Source: Olsenella sp. kh2p3
GTDB lineage: Bacteria > Actinomycetota > Coriobacteriia > Coriobacteriales > Atopobiaceae
Direction: 5' to 3'
NCBI GenBank assembly: GCA_900119625.1
Contig: FPKD01000006.1
Coordinates: 1 to 64,000 of the forward strand
DNA: 64,000 nt
The position numbers and the translations under genes are program-made. Each line of letters opens with the position of its first letter. Within the stretch, counting starts at the first letter, position 1. Shown piece by piece: positions 16,879 through 24,996 of the stretch. The notes beneath the pieces were generated by a model that had not been told where the DNA came from, ran no database searches, and saw nothing but the letters and a program-made list of their open reading frames with translations.

Positions 16879-18039
16879 ATGGCGTCAGACGACAGAAGAA
16901 GGCCAACGGCGCGCAAGGCGACGCAGAGGTCGACGCAGGGGCGCTCCACTCGTTCCTCTCGGCCGTCCTCCACGCCGCGTACGCGTTCCTCGCGGCCTGT
17001 GCGGCAGCCTGCCGCCAAGCGTACGCCACGCATGCCCAAGGCCACGCCTAAGCCCGCTTCTGCGCCCAAGGTTCCCCAGGTCAAGCGATCTGCGCCGCGC
17101 CCGCAGCGCGGCACTCGCCCCCAGAGCGGAAGAGAGGCCAGAGAGGCTCGCGCACGGCAGGTGCGCACGGCAGACGCCATGGGCATCGCCCTGCGCGTGG
17201 TGGTGGTTGCCGCCATCGTCGCAGCCGTTCTGGGCGTGGCGTTTCTCGTCCTGAGCAACACCTCGACCTTCAAGATCGACTCCATCGACGCCGTCGCAAC
17301 GGACCACGTGAGCGCGGACGACATCCAGAAGCTCGCGAGCGTCGAGGAGGGCACGACGCTTCTCAACGTGGACACCGGTGCCATCACCCAGCGCCTCATG
17401 AAGAACCCCTGGATCGCCTCCGTGAGCATCGACCGCGAGTTTCCCGACAAGCTCAAGATCTCTGTCACCGAGCGCAAGGTCGAGGCCGTCGTGGTGATGA
17501 GCTCGCGGAGCGTGGCCTGGTACCTGGGCGAGGGCGAGGTCTGGCTCGAGCCCGTGAACCTCGACGTCTCGGAGGGGCAGTCCGCAGACGACGTGGCCCT
17601 CGAGAAGGCGACCTCGGTGGGCGCCATCCTCATCACGGGCGTTCCGGCGACGGTCGACCCTGCGGCGGGCTCAAAGGCCACCGACGACGTGATCTCTGCC
17701 GTGAGGAGCTACCTCGACGGGTTCTCGTCGGAGTTCGCCTCGCAGATCGTGAGCTTCTCGGCTCCCAGCGAGGCGAGCCTCTCCTGCGTCCTCTCGAGCG
17801 GCGTCGAGATATCCCTGGGGTCCCCCTCGAGCATCTCGTCGAAGGAGGACGTCATCAAGAGCCTGCTTTCCGAGTACCCGGACGAGCTGACCTACATCAA
17901 CGTGCGCGTGCCGTCGAGCCCCTCGTACCGCAAGATCGACTCCTCGAACGTGACGGAGGGGTCGGGGGCCACGGGAGGCTCCGCCTCCACGACAGGCGAG
18001 GAGAGCTCCTCCAAGGACTCCTCGACGGGCACGAACTAG
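16879..18039 (+). CDS. ftsQ: cell division protein FtsQ/DivIB
   Basis: This 386-residue bitopic protein has an unusually long cytoplasmic N-terminus (about 100 residues), very rich in Arg, Ser, Pro and Thr. A single transmembrane helix follows (about 102-125), then an external POTRA domain (FKIDSIDAVATDHVSADDIQKLA) and the FtsQ domain containing NPWIASVSIDREFPDKLKI. It ends in a Ser/Thr tail. FtsQ bridges FtsL/FtsB to the septal synthase. It starts 13 bp after murB with GGGGAGAG, and is followed by a 275-bp gap before ftsZ. Confidence 0.93.
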   Translation: MASDDRRRPTARKATQRSTQGRSTRSSRPSSTPRTRSSRPVRQPAAKRTPRMPKATPKPASAPKVPQVKRSAPRPQRGTRPQSGREAREARARQVRTADAMGIALRVVVVAAIVAAVLGVAFLVLSNTSTFKIDSIDAVATDHVSADDIQKLASVEEGTTLLNVDTGAITQRLMKNPWIASVSIDREFPDKLKISVTERKVEAVVVMSSRSVAWYLGEGEVWLEPVNLDVSEGQSADDVALEKATSVGAILITGVPATVDPAAGSKATDDVISAVRSYLDGFSSEFASQIVSFSAPSEASLSCVLSSGVEISLGSPSSISSKEDVIKSLLSEYPDELTYINVRVPSSPSYRKIDSSNVTEGSGATGGSASTTGEESSSKDSSTGTN

Positions 18040-18119
18040 GGCTCGTCTGTCTCAGGCTCAAGCTCCACTTGAGGGTTTCTATCCATATCTGTACTACCGC
18101 TCACCTGCGGTTTTCACCG

Positions 18120-18160
18120 TTTGCACAAAGTGTTTGACGAGAGCATGCTCAATGTGCAAA
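18120..18160. promoter_or_regulatory. inverted repeat in ftsQ-ftsZ gap
   Basis: TTTGCACA (18120-18127) and TGTGCAAA (18153-18160) are perfect inverted repeats enclosing the 10-bp palindrome GAGCATGCTC (18141-18150). A TTGACG hexamer at 18134 falls inside. The arrangement suits an operator over an ftsZ promoter; no regulator is identified. Confidence 0.45.
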
Positions 18161-18234
18161 TATACGTCGCTTCTTGGGGAGCATCTGGCTTAACCTGAGG
18201 TTTAGGGTTTCTACCAGCGCTTTTCAGAGGCGAG

Positions 18235-18274
18235 AGCGTAAACGCCATATGAGCGAAGCACGAACGCACCAGCA
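18235..18274 (+). promoter_or_regulatory. bipartite leader motif shared with ftsL (ftsZ copy)
   Basis: The motif reads AGCGTAAACGC, eight variable bases, then CGAAGCACGAACGCACCAGC and a final A. It matches 5297-5336 with identical internal spacing and ends 40 nt before the ftsZ ATG. An in-frame ATG at 18249 lies inside it but has no ribosome site at a suitable distance. Confidence 0.6.
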
Positions 18275-18314
18275 AGGGCGCTGGCACAGGGCCGCCGCCA
18301 ACGAGGAGGAAACG

Positions 18315-19448
18315 ATGAAGGACACCGAGGTCCCCAGCAACTATCTCGCCGTGATCAAGGTCGTCGGCGTGGGCGGCGGCGGCACCAACGCCGTTAACCG
18401 CATGATCGAGGAGGGCATCCGCGGCGTCGAGTTCGTGGCCATCAACACCGACGCGCAGGCCCTCGCCATCTCCGATGCCGACATCAAGGTCCACATCGGC
18501 ACCGACATCACCAAGGGGCTCGGCGCCGGCGCCAACCCCGAGGTCGGCCAGGAGGCCGCCGAGGAGAGCCGCGACGAGATCAAGCAGGCGCTCGCCGGCT
18601 CCGACATGGTCTTCATCACCGCAGGCGAGGGTGGCGGCACCGGTACCGGCGCGGCGCCCATCGTTGCCGACATCGCCAAGAACGACGTGGGCGCCCTCAC
18701 CGTGGGCGTCGTCACCAAGCCCTTCTCCTTCGAGGGCCGCAAGCGCTACAACTCCGCCGCCGAGGGCATCAAGAACCTCTCCGACAACGTCGACACGCTC
18801 ATCGTGATCCCCAACGACCGCCTGCTCGACCTCTCCGAGAAGAAGACAACCATGCTCGAGGCCTTCCGCATGGCCGATGACGTGCTGTGCCAGGGCACCC
18901 AGGGCATCACGGACCTCATCACCGTCCCCGGCCTCATCAACCTCGACTTCGCCGACGTCTGCACCATCATGAAGGGTGCGGGCACGGCAATGATGGGCAT
19001 CGGCACCGCCTCCGGCGACTCCCGCGCCACCGACGCGGCCGCCGAGGCCATCTCCAGCCCGCTGCTCGAGACCTCGACCGACGGCGCCACGCGCGTGCTG
19101 CTCTCCATCGCCGGCAACAAGGACCTCGGCATCCAGGAGATCAACGACGCCGCCGACCTCGTCGCAAAGAACGTCGACCCCGAGGCCAACATCATCTTTG
19201 GTACCGTCGTCGACGAGTCCCTGGGCGACCAGGTCCGCGTCACCGTCATCGCGACCGGCTTCAACGACGCCAACATCCAGCCGACGCTCCCCACCATGCC
19301 GGTGGCGCGTCCGCAGGCCCAGGCGCCCAAGTCCAAGCAGCGTCCCTACAGCGCGCCGGCTCCCGTGAGCCGCCCCGCCGCTCCCGCCGCGGGTGGCGAC
19401 AACAAGGAGTTCGACATCCCCGACTTCCTGAAGCGCAGCCGCATCTAG
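18315..19448 (+). CDS. ftsZ: cell division protein FtsZ
   Basis: FtsZ is the tubulin-like GTPase that forms the Z ring. The 377-residue protein has [14 protein letters not shown] near residue 15, the tubulin signature [10 protein letters not shown] near 109-118, and the T7-loop NLDFADV near 210. It ends with the conserved partner-binding peptide ([10 protein letters not shown]) after a flexible linker. The ATG at 18315 follows GAGGAGGAAACG, which decides against upstream in-frame ATGs. It is preceded by its own promoter-sized gap and followed 4 bp later by pgeF. Confidence 0.98.
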   Translation: MKDTEVPSNYLAVIKVVGVGGGGTNAVNRMIEEGIRGVEFVAINTDAQALAISDADIKVHIGTDITKGLGAGANPEVGQEAAEESRDEIKQALAGSDMVFITAGEGGGTGTGAAPIVADIAKNDVGALTVGVVTKPFSFEGRKRYNSAAEGIKNLSDNVDTLIVIPNDRLLDLSEKKTTMLEAFRMADDVLCQGTQGITDLITVPGLINLDFADVCTIMKGAGTAMMGIGTASGDSRATDAAAEAISSPLLETSTDGATRVLLSIAGNKDLGIQEINDAADLVAKNVDPEANIIFGTVVDESLGDQVRVTVIATGFNDANIQPTLPTMPVARPQAQAPKSKQRPYSAPAPVSRPAAPAAGGDNKEFDIPDFLKRSRI

Positions 19449-19452
19449 CGCC

Positions 19453-20259
19453 ATGTCCGAGCCCACGCTCACAAGGTACCAGTCGCACGGCGTGACCCTC
19501 CTGGGGGACGAGCCCGTTCCCCAGGGGGTCGCGTTTGCGTTCACGGAGCGTACGGGCGGCGTGTCTCACGGCTGCTTTGCCTCCCTCAACCTGGGAGGCG
19601 CCTGCGGAGACGAGCCTTCCTCCGTGGCCGAGAACCGCCGTCGCGCGCTTGCCGCGATGGGGGCCGACGCCTGGGAGGGCGCTCTCGTGAACCCGCACCA
19701 GGTGCACGGCGACCGCGTGGTCGTGGTGCGCGCCTCCAGTGCGGAGGAGGTCAGCGCCGCCCAGGCGGACGCCGCCGCCGGCGCCGACGCAATCGTCTGC
19801 ACCGCCAATCACGTCCCGGTGCTGCTTTGCTTTGCGGACTGCGTGCCGGTCGTGCTCGTGGCGCCCGGAGGCTTTGCCGTGGTCCACTCCGGATGGCGGG
19901 GTACCATCGCCCGCATCAGCGCCAAGGCGGCGCGCGTTCTCGCTGAGGAGACCGGCTCGCCCGTCTCGCAGATTCTTGCGTACGTTGGCCCGCACATTGG
20001 GCGCGAGGACTACGAGGTCTCGCCCGAGCTTGCCGAGCGCTTCTCGGCGGAGTTTGGGCCTGGCGTCATCTGGGGCGAGAGGAACCTCGACCTCGGTGCC
20101 GCCGTCTCGGCGGCGCTCGTCGCGGAGGGGGTGCCCGCAGGCTCCATCGCCTGCTGCGACGTCTCGACCGCCTCGGCAACCGAGAGGTTCTTCTCGTACC
20201 GGGCAGAGCACGGGAAGTGCGGGCGGCACGGTGCTGTGGCCGTGATGAATGGAGAGTAG
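19453..20259 (+). CDS. pgeF: PgeF / multicopper-oxidase-fold (YlmD, DUF152) protein
   Basis: This 268-residue member of the YfiH/YlmD family was first described as a laccase. It is now linked to removal of mis-incorporated L-serine from UDP-MurNAc and to purine nucleoside cleavage. Metal ligands are visible in HQVHGD (near residue 79), FADCVPVVL (near 131) and HSGWRGT (near 148). It sits between ftsZ and ylmE, as in many Gram-positive bacteria, which supports a cell-wall role. Confidence 0.9.
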   Translation: MSEPTLTRYQSHGVTLLGDEPVPQGVAFAFTERTGGVSHGCFASLNLGGACGDEPSSVAENRRRALAAMGADAWEGALVNPHQVHGDRVVVVRASSAEEVSAAQADAAAGADAIVCTANHVPVLLCFADCVPVVLVAPGGFAVVHSGWRGTIARISAKAARVLAEETGSPVSQILAYVGPHIGREDYEVSPELAERFSAEFGPGVIWGERNLDLGAAVSAALVAEGVPAGSIACCDVSTASATERFFSYRAEHGKCGRHGAVAVMNGE

Positions 20260-20315
20260 CGTCTTTCTCGCCTCTTGCCGAGGCGGGTCTTGTTGGATGG
20301 GGGAGCTGGTCGTTG

Positions 20316-21047
20316 ATGGACGAGACAGAGCAAGAGAGCTACGCGGCGTTTCTCGCCGGGCGCAGGGAGGAGATCCTCCAGCGCATCTCCGACGCCGCGT
20401 CTCGGGCGGGGCGCGACCCGTCCGAGGTGGAGCTTCTCGCCGTCTCCAAGACCGTCGACGTGCCCCAGGTGGACCTTGCCTGGAAGGCGGGCTACCGAGC
20501 CTTTGGCGAGAATCGCCCGCAGGAGCTGGTCCGCAGGCTCAAGGGCATCGAGGCGTACCCGGAGATGGCGGGCGTGCGCTTTGACATGATCGGCCACCTG
20601 CAGACCAACAAGGTGCGCGAGGTCGTGGGCAACGTGACGCTCGTCCACTCGGTGTCCTCGGTGCACCTTGCCGAGGCCATCTCGAAGCGCGGCGCAAACC
20701 ACGGCGTGACGAGCGACGTCCTCCTCGAGGTCAACGTCTCGGGGGAGGAGTCAAAGTCTGGCTTCTCGCCTGACGAGGTCCGCGAGGCGCTCGACGGCAT
20801 CCTCGCGCTTCCCGCCATGCGCGTGCGCGGCCTCATGGCCATGGCGCCGGCGCACGACATAGATGCGGCGAGAAGGACCTTCTCCGGCCTCCGCGAGCTG
20901 CGCGACGAGCTGGCCGCGCGAAGCGGGCTTGCGCTTTCGGTCCTCTCGTGCGGCATGAGCGACGACTTCCCGATCGCGGTCGAGGAGGGCTCGACGATCG
21001 TGCGTCTTGGCAGAACGGTGTTCGACCCCAGCTACGTCCTGGGTTAA
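20316..21047 (+). CDS. PLP homeostasis protein (YggS/YlmE family)
   Basis: A 243-residue single-domain fold-type III PLP-binding protein. It has the PLP-lysine segment ELLAVSKTVDV, the conserved FGENRPQEL, HxIGHLQTNK-like FDMIGHLQTNKVR, and GMSDDFPIAVEEGSTIVRLG near the end. The family buffers pyridoxal phosphate and affects amino-acid pools; no catalytic reaction is established. The start at 20316 follows GGGGGAG. The 56-bp gap after pgeF contains a small CGCCTC/GAGGCG hairpin. Confidence 0.93.
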   Translation: MDETEQESYAAFLAGRREEILQRISDAASRAGRDPSEVELLAVSKTVDVPQVDLAWKAGYRAFGENRPQELVRRLKGIEAYPEMAGVRFDMIGHLQTNKVREVVGNVTLVHSVSSVHLAEAISKRGANHGVTSDVLLEVNVSGEESKSGFSPDEVREALDGILALPAMRVRGLMAMAPAHDIDAARRTFSGLRELRDELAARSGLALSVLSCGMSDDFPIAVEEGSTIVRLGRTVFDPSYVLG

Positions 21048-21096
21048 TCTGGCAATGGGGCGGGGCACAGGTCCCCGCGGAATGGATGGGGGAATC

Positions 21097-21762
21097 ATGG
21101 GCTTCCTCGACAACATCAGGGATCGCTTCCGTAGGGACGACGACTACGACGACTACGAGGACGACTACTACGAGGGCGACGAGGAGCAGCGCGAGCGTGA
21201 CCGCGAGCGCGGCTATGGTGACCGTCGTCCCACGGGCAGCGCCACCAAGCTCCTGGGCAACACCTCGCGCCCCGAGGCGGAGAGCGTCTCGGTCTACACG
21301 CGCTCCGGCCGTCCGGTGACGCAGAACCCCGCTGCCGGCTATGTCGACCAGCGCGACGTGCGTCCGCGTCCCTCCTATGTGGAGCCGCCCGAGCCCACCT
21401 ACAGGCCGACCTACGAGCCGCCGGCGCCGAGCAGCGCGTCTGCGACCACCGAGCTTGGGCGCGGCTCCTCTCGCGTGACCTCCGGCCAGCTGCCGCCCTA
21501 CGTGCTGCGTCCCGTCTCCTACGACGACGTCCAGTCCGTGGTGAGGCGTGTGCGCACCAACCAGCCCGTCATCCTCATCTTCAAGGGCACCAACATTGAG
21601 ACCGCCAAGCGCATCCTCGACTTCTGCTACGGCCTGAGCTACGGCGTGGCGGGCTCCGTCGAGGCGCTCGGCGACCGCGTCTTTGCCGTGCTTCCCGCGG
21701 GCATAGAGCTCACGCAGGGCGACATCGACAAGCTCGTCGCCGACGGCGACCTCGAGGCGTAG
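21097..21762 (+). CDS. sepF: cell division protein SepF
   Basis: SepF anchors FtsZ to the membrane in Gram-positive bacteria that lack FtsA. The 221-residue protein begins with the amphipathic membrane helix MGFLDNIRDRFRR. An acidic, Tyr-rich linker follows (about 15-60), then a Pro-rich stretch, then the SepF core from about 140 (RPVSYDDVQSVVRRVRTNQPVILIFK). The ATG at 21097 has GGGGGA upstream. No FtsA gene is present in the cluster, which is consistent with SepF as main tether. It is followed by proC after 4 bp. Confidence 0.94.
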   Translation: MGFLDNIRDRFRRDDDYDDYEDDYYEGDEEQRERDRERGYGDRRPTGSATKLLGNTSRPEAESVSVYTRSGRPVTQNPAAGYVDQRDVRPRPSYVEPPEPTYRPTYEPPAPSSASATTELGRGSSRVTSGQLPPYVLRPVSYDDVQSVVRRVRTNQPVILIFKGTNIETAKRILDFCYGLSYGVAGSVEALGDRVFAVLPAGIELTQGDIDKLVADGDLEA

Positions 21763-21766
21763 CGCC

Positions 21767-22606
21767 ATGGCTGAGAAGATCGAGAAGACCATCGGCGTCA
21801 TCGGTGCGGGTTCCATGGGTGCCGCCATCGCACGCGGGCTCGTGGCGTCTGGTGCCGCGTCGCCGGAGCGCGTCCTTGTCGCCAATCCCTCTGCGGGCAA
21901 GCTCGCACCGCTCGCAGAGCTTGGGATCAAGACGTTTATGAGCAACGATGCGCTTCTCGCCGAGGACCCGGATGCCGTGGTCCTGGCGGTGAAGCCTCAG
22001 GTGCTGCCCGGCGTTTTGGCCGAGCACACAGAGGGGCTCTCCGGTCGCCTTGTGATCTCGATTGCGGCTGGCGTCTCGGTTTGCACGCTTGAGCGTGCGC
22101 TCAAGGACTCCCGCGTGGTGCGCGCAATGCCCAACCTGCCGGTACAGGTGCTTTCTGGCGCGGCCGCCGTCTGCCCGGGGTCTCGCGCGACGGAGGAGGA
22201 CCTCGACCTCGCGCTGGCGATCTTCTCCGCCCTGGGAAGCGCCGTCGTGCTCCGCGAGGACCAGCTCGACGCCGAAGGTGCCGTGGTGGGCTGCGGCCCC
22301 GCGTACGTGGCGCTTCTCGTCGACGACCTCACCCGTGCCGGCGTGGAGCGCGGGCTTCCCGCCGCAGCCTGCCGCGAGCTCGTGCTGTCCACGATGCGCG
22401 GCGTGGCCGAGCAGCTCCTTGCCTCCGGCGAGCACCCACGCGCATATATGGAGAAGGTGACGTCTCCCGGCGGCACGACTGCCGCGGGTTTGCGCGCGAT
22501 GGAGTCGGGTATGTTTGAGGTTGCCTGCTCGGGCGTCGACGCGGCCCTGCGTCGTACCCGCGAGCTCTCTGAGGCGGCAGGCGCCAAGGACACCACCGAC
22601 GACTGA
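21767..22606 (+). CDS. proC: pyrroline-5-carboxylate reductase
   Basis: ProC makes L-proline from pyrroline-5-carboxylate with NAD(P)H. The 279-residue protein has the N-terminal dinucleotide motif GVIGAGSMGAAIARGL near residues 9-24, AVKPQVLPGVL near 74, and the C-terminal dimerisation signature TSPGGTTAAGLRAME. It is embedded between sepF and yggT, a known though functionally unexplained linkage in Gram-positive division clusters. Confidence 0.95.
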   Translation: MAEKIEKTIGVIGAGSMGAAIARGLVASGAASPERVLVANPSAGKLAPLAELGIKTFMSNDALLAEDPDAVVLAVKPQVLPGVLAEHTEGLSGRLVISIAAGVSVCTLERALKDSRVVRAMPNLPVQVLSGAAAVCPGSRATEEDLDLALAIFSALGSAVVLREDQLDAEGAVVGCGPAYVALLVDDLTRAGVERGLPAAACRELVLSTMRGVAEQLLASGEHPRAYMEKVTSPGGTTAAGLRAMESGMFEVACSGVDAALRRTRELSEAAGAKDTTDD

Positions 22607-22619
22607 CAGCGAGGATCAC

Positions 22620-22883
22620 TTGAACTACACGATAGCCAACCTCATAGTCCAGCTCTTCCGCATCTACAACATCCTGATCATCGTCTGGTGCATCATGTCG
22701 TGGATTCCCCGCAGCTCCGGTGCGCTCGAGGACTTTCGGGGTGCCATCGGCATGCTCGTGGAGCCATGGCTGGGCATCTTCCGGCGCATCATTCCGCCGT
22801 TCGGCGGTATAGACTTTTCGCCCATTGTGGCGATATTCGCTCTTGAGGCCATAGAGCGGCTGCTTCTGGCTATACTTTTGTAA
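22620..22883 (+). CDS. YggT/YlmG family membrane protein
   Basis: This 87-residue protein has two hydrophobic helices (ANLIVQLFRIYNILIIVWCIM and FSPIVAIFALEAIERLLLAIL) separated by the family motif EPWLGIFRRIIPPFGGIDFSP. YlmG homologues lie next to sepF and divIVA in many Gram-positive genomes and are thought to help envelope or division-site organisation. A TTG start at 22620 after GAGGA gives the conserved length; the longer upstream frame lacks a ribosome site. Confidence 0.88.
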   Translation: MNYTIANLIVQLFRIYNILIIVWCIMSWIPRSSGALEDFRGAIGMLVEPWLGIFRRIIPPFGGIDFSPIVAIFALEAIERLLLAILL

Positions 22884-22942
22884 CGTCATTGCCGCTTGCC
22901 GGGTGCTGCCCGGGGCGACGAGTCGAAGTGAAAGGGACAATG

Positions 22943-23647
22943 ATGGCAATCACACCAGCAGATATCGAGCAGCAGACCTTCTCTCCCTCGAAGCACGGCT
23001 ATGACCCCGAGGAGGTCGACGCCTTCCTCGAGCAGATCTCAAGCGAGGTCGACGCGATGCTGCAGAAGATCGCGGACCTCAAGGGTCGCCTGAACACCGC
23101 CGAGCAGCAGCTCTCTGCCTCGCAGGCCCAGGTCGCAAGCCTCGAGGAGCAGCTCAACGCCGCCCCCGAGCGCATGGAGGTTACGACTGTCGCTCCTACC
23201 CCCGCGGTGCAGGACGACCTTGCCGCGTCCGAGAGCCAGATCTCTCGCGTGCTCATCGTTGCCCAGCAGAGCGCCGACAAGCTCGTTGCCGACGCGCGCG
23301 ACAACGCAGAGCGCATCCGCAACGAGGCCGACCAGAAGGCCCGCGAGGTCATTCGCCAGGCGCTGGCCGAGAAGCAGAACGAGCTGGACGAGATCGACCG
23401 CCTCAAGCAGTCCCGCGAGGACTTCCGCAGCGAGTACAAGAAGCTCCTGCAGCACTTCATGGACGATGCGGACTCCGTGTTCCCGCAGCAGCCGCTCTCC
23501 ACGGCTCCCAACGGCTCTGGTGCGGCGCCTGCGGCGACCCCTGCCGCTCGTCCTGCCGTGAGCGCGCCTGCCGTGCCCACGGCTTCCACTGGCTCCACCG
23601 CTGCGGGCAACGCCTCGTTCCAGACGGACTTCGGCGACCTGGACTAA
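22943..23647 (+). CDS. divIVA: DivIVA-domain cell division protein
   Basis: The 234-residue protein starts with the DivIVA N-terminal membrane-curvature domain (ADIEQQTFSPSKHGYDPEEVDAFLEQI). Two long coiled-coil blocks follow (about 28-75 and 95-175), then a low-complexity Ala/Pro/Ser tail. DivIVA proteins mark poles and septa and recruit division or growth proteins. ATG codons at 22940 and 22943 are adjacent; the second is better spaced from AAAGGGA. It closes the division cluster, with a strong terminator 50 bp after it. Confidence 0.93.
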   Translation: MAITPADIEQQTFSPSKHGYDPEEVDAFLEQISSEVDAMLQKIADLKGRLNTAEQQLSASQAQVASLEEQLNAAPERMEVTTVAPTPAVQDDLAASESQISRVLIVAQQSADKLVADARDNAERIRNEADQKAREVIRQALAEKQNELDEIDRLKQSREDFRSEYKKLLQHFMDDADSVFPQQPLSTAPNGSGAAPAATPAARPAVSAPAVPTASTGSTAAGNASFQTDFGDLD

Positions 23648-23698
23648 CGGCGCGAGAAACAGCGAGAACGGTTTCGCGAACTCATCGTTGATGTGACA

Positions 23699-23728
23699 GG
23701 GAGGCCCCGGTTGGGGCCTCCCTTTTTC
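23699..23728 (+). terminator. rho-independent terminator after divIVA
   Basis: GGGAGGCCCC and GGGGCCTCCC form a perfect 10-bp stem with a four-base loop, followed by TTTTTC. It ends the dcw/ylm transcript. Confidence 0.9.
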
Positions 23729-23783
23729 GTGGGGTTGGCGGCGTTCTCGGCGCGCGTCCTTCTCGCTTGCGCCGGCAGCGGCT

Positions 23784-23916
23784 CGCTACACATTCGCGGT
23801 TCGGCGATACACGTTCGCGGTTTGGCGCTACACATTCGATGGTCGCCGCTACACATTCGTATCCAAATCTGTATCCCGTGCAGGTCGCCACACATTCGGA
23901 CGACGAATGTGTGGCG
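23784..23916 (+). repeat. 21-bp direct repeats plus 13-bp hairpin
   Basis: CG(C/A)TACAC(A/G)TTCG begins at 23784, 23805, 23826 and 23847, exactly 21 bp apart. A fifth copy (CGCCACACATTCG, 23886-23898) is followed by its perfect inverse at 23904-23916 with a 5-base loop. No cas genes are near and the units abut without spacers, so this is not a CRISPR. If translated, the unit gives a heptapeptide repeat (LHIRGSA-like), but no start signal is seen. Confidence 0.75.
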
Positions 23917-24131
23917 CATGTTCTGGACCGGCTCGTCCTCGAAAGGAGAGCCCAGTAGGCAACGAGGTGAACTGAGGTTCAGAAATTGGGCAGCACCAAT
24001 CTGTCTGGCATCCAAGCTACAATGCCTGTACGGCGGCCCAGTCGGACTAAGGGAGCGCGACCCTAAGCTGTTCGTGTTTGCTATCAGGCAACTTCTGGAA
24101 GGATGAGACGTTGGGGATGCGCAGGCTCTAA

Positions 24132-24401
24132 AGCGGAACGATTGTTTTCGAGGTCCCCTACGAGGGGAACCACTACCTCATCGACTCGCAGTGCGGTGAC
24201 CCCGCAATGTACGACGGGTCAGGTGTCCCACGCGCTGTCGTGGACCGCGCAATCTCGGCGGTCGAGAGCGCCTACGTGAGATTTGGGCGCACACCGGAGG
24301 ACTCCGAGATTCGCTCAATAGACGAGAACGCCCTCAAAGAGGAGTTCGGTGACGCCAGGTTCGTGAGCGACACCATTCCATACGGCACAGTGATTGGGTG
24401 A
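24132..24401 (+). pseudogene. unidentified gene remnant (5' end missing)
   Basis: The frame is open from just after a TAA (24129-24131) to TGA 24399-24401. It encodes about 89 residues including FEVPYEGNHYLIDSQCGD and a charged helical second half. The reading looks protein-like but has no start codon with a ribosome site; only an internal ATG at 24207 exists. I do not recognise the family. A further 18-codon frame (24398-24454) overlaps its end. It is probably a decayed gene in this patch. Confidence 0.4.
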
Positions 24402-24479
24402 TCGAGGAGACCGTGAGGGGGCACGTCTCGAGCTTCATGCCGGGCGTCCTTTAGTCGCATCGGACACAGACACACGCGT

Positions 24480-24510
24480 ATGGCCGCTTCCATCGGAGGC
24501 GGCCATTTTC
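24480..24510 (+). terminator. hairpin terminator
   Basis: ATGGCCGC/GCGGCCAT with further internal pairing (12 bp, loop ATC), followed by TTTTC. It lies between the remnant and the 5' half of the split tRNA. Confidence 0.7.
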
Positions 24511-24527
24511 ATGCACCTACACCACAC

Positions 24528-24554
24528 TTCCCGCTAGTTCAAAACGGTGAGAAC
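24528..24554 (+). pseudogene. tRNA-Gln(CUG)-like gene, 5' half, interrupted by IS
   Basis: TTCCCGC (acceptor strand, 24528-24534), TA, then D-stem GTTC / loop with GG / GAAC (24537-24554). The acceptor strand pairs perfectly with GCGGGAA at 25939-25945, on the other side of the insertion sequence. The break lies between D-stem and anticodon stem. Confidence 0.7.
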
Positions 24555-24642
24555 TGATGTGGCCGCCAGTTTCTAGACACGTTTGTTCTTGAGCTTACGA
24601 AAGCCCGACAATGTGCTGATGAGCACAGAAAGGGCTTTGAAC

Positions 24643-24996
24643 ATGAGCAAGACGACGAGAAGACACTACCCTTCCAAGTTCAAGATGAGGGTGGCCCTCG
24701 AGGTCATAAAGGGGGACAAGACTCTCTCACAGGTGGCCTCGGAAAACAACATCCAGCCATCGGTCGCGGCACAGTGGGGAGACCAGCTCTTAGAAGAGGG
24801 AGCAGAGGACGTCTTCGGCAAGACAAGGCAGGAACTCGAGAGAAAGAAGCAGGAGAAAGCCGCCGAGGGGGAGCACGACGAGCTGCTGAGGACCATAGGC
24901 CAGCTCACCGTCGAGCGCGACTTTCTCCAGCGGTTTTGTGACGAGTACGGCTACGACCCAGGAGAAGTGCCAGGCCGCAAGGGACAGTCGTCCTGA
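24643..24996 (+). CDS. IS3-family transposase OrfA
   Basis: OrfA has about 117 residues, with an N-terminal helix-turn-helix of the IS3 OrfA type (SKFKMRVALEVIKGDKTLSQVASENNIQPSVAAQW). A leucine-zipper-like coiled coil follows toward the C-terminus (about 60-100). OrfA binds the IS ends and can combine with OrfB by frameshifting. The ATG at 24643 has AGAAAGGG upstream; earlier in-frame ATGs lie in the left end. It overlaps orfB by about 59 bp, with orfB in the +1 frame. Confidence 0.85.
   Translation: MSKTTRRHYPSKFKMRVALEVIKGDKTLSQVASENNIQPSVAAQWGDQLLEEGAEDVFGKTRQELERKKQEKAAEGEHDELLRTIGQLTVERDFLQRFCDEYGYDPGEVPGRKGQSS

Noticed and set aside
18249..19448. Longer FtsZ starting at the ATG at 18249
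   Set aside because: No ribosome site at proper distance, the extension lacks conservation with FtsZ N-termini, and it would run through the leader motif; GAGGAGG precedes 18315.
23784..23916. CRISPR-like array
   Set aside because: Units abut without variable spacers, differ from each other, and no cas gene is near.
23693..24106. 138-codon frame over the 21-bp repeats
   Set aside because: No ribosome site; it begins inside the divIVA terminator and encodes the repeat as a heptapeptide. More likely non-coding.
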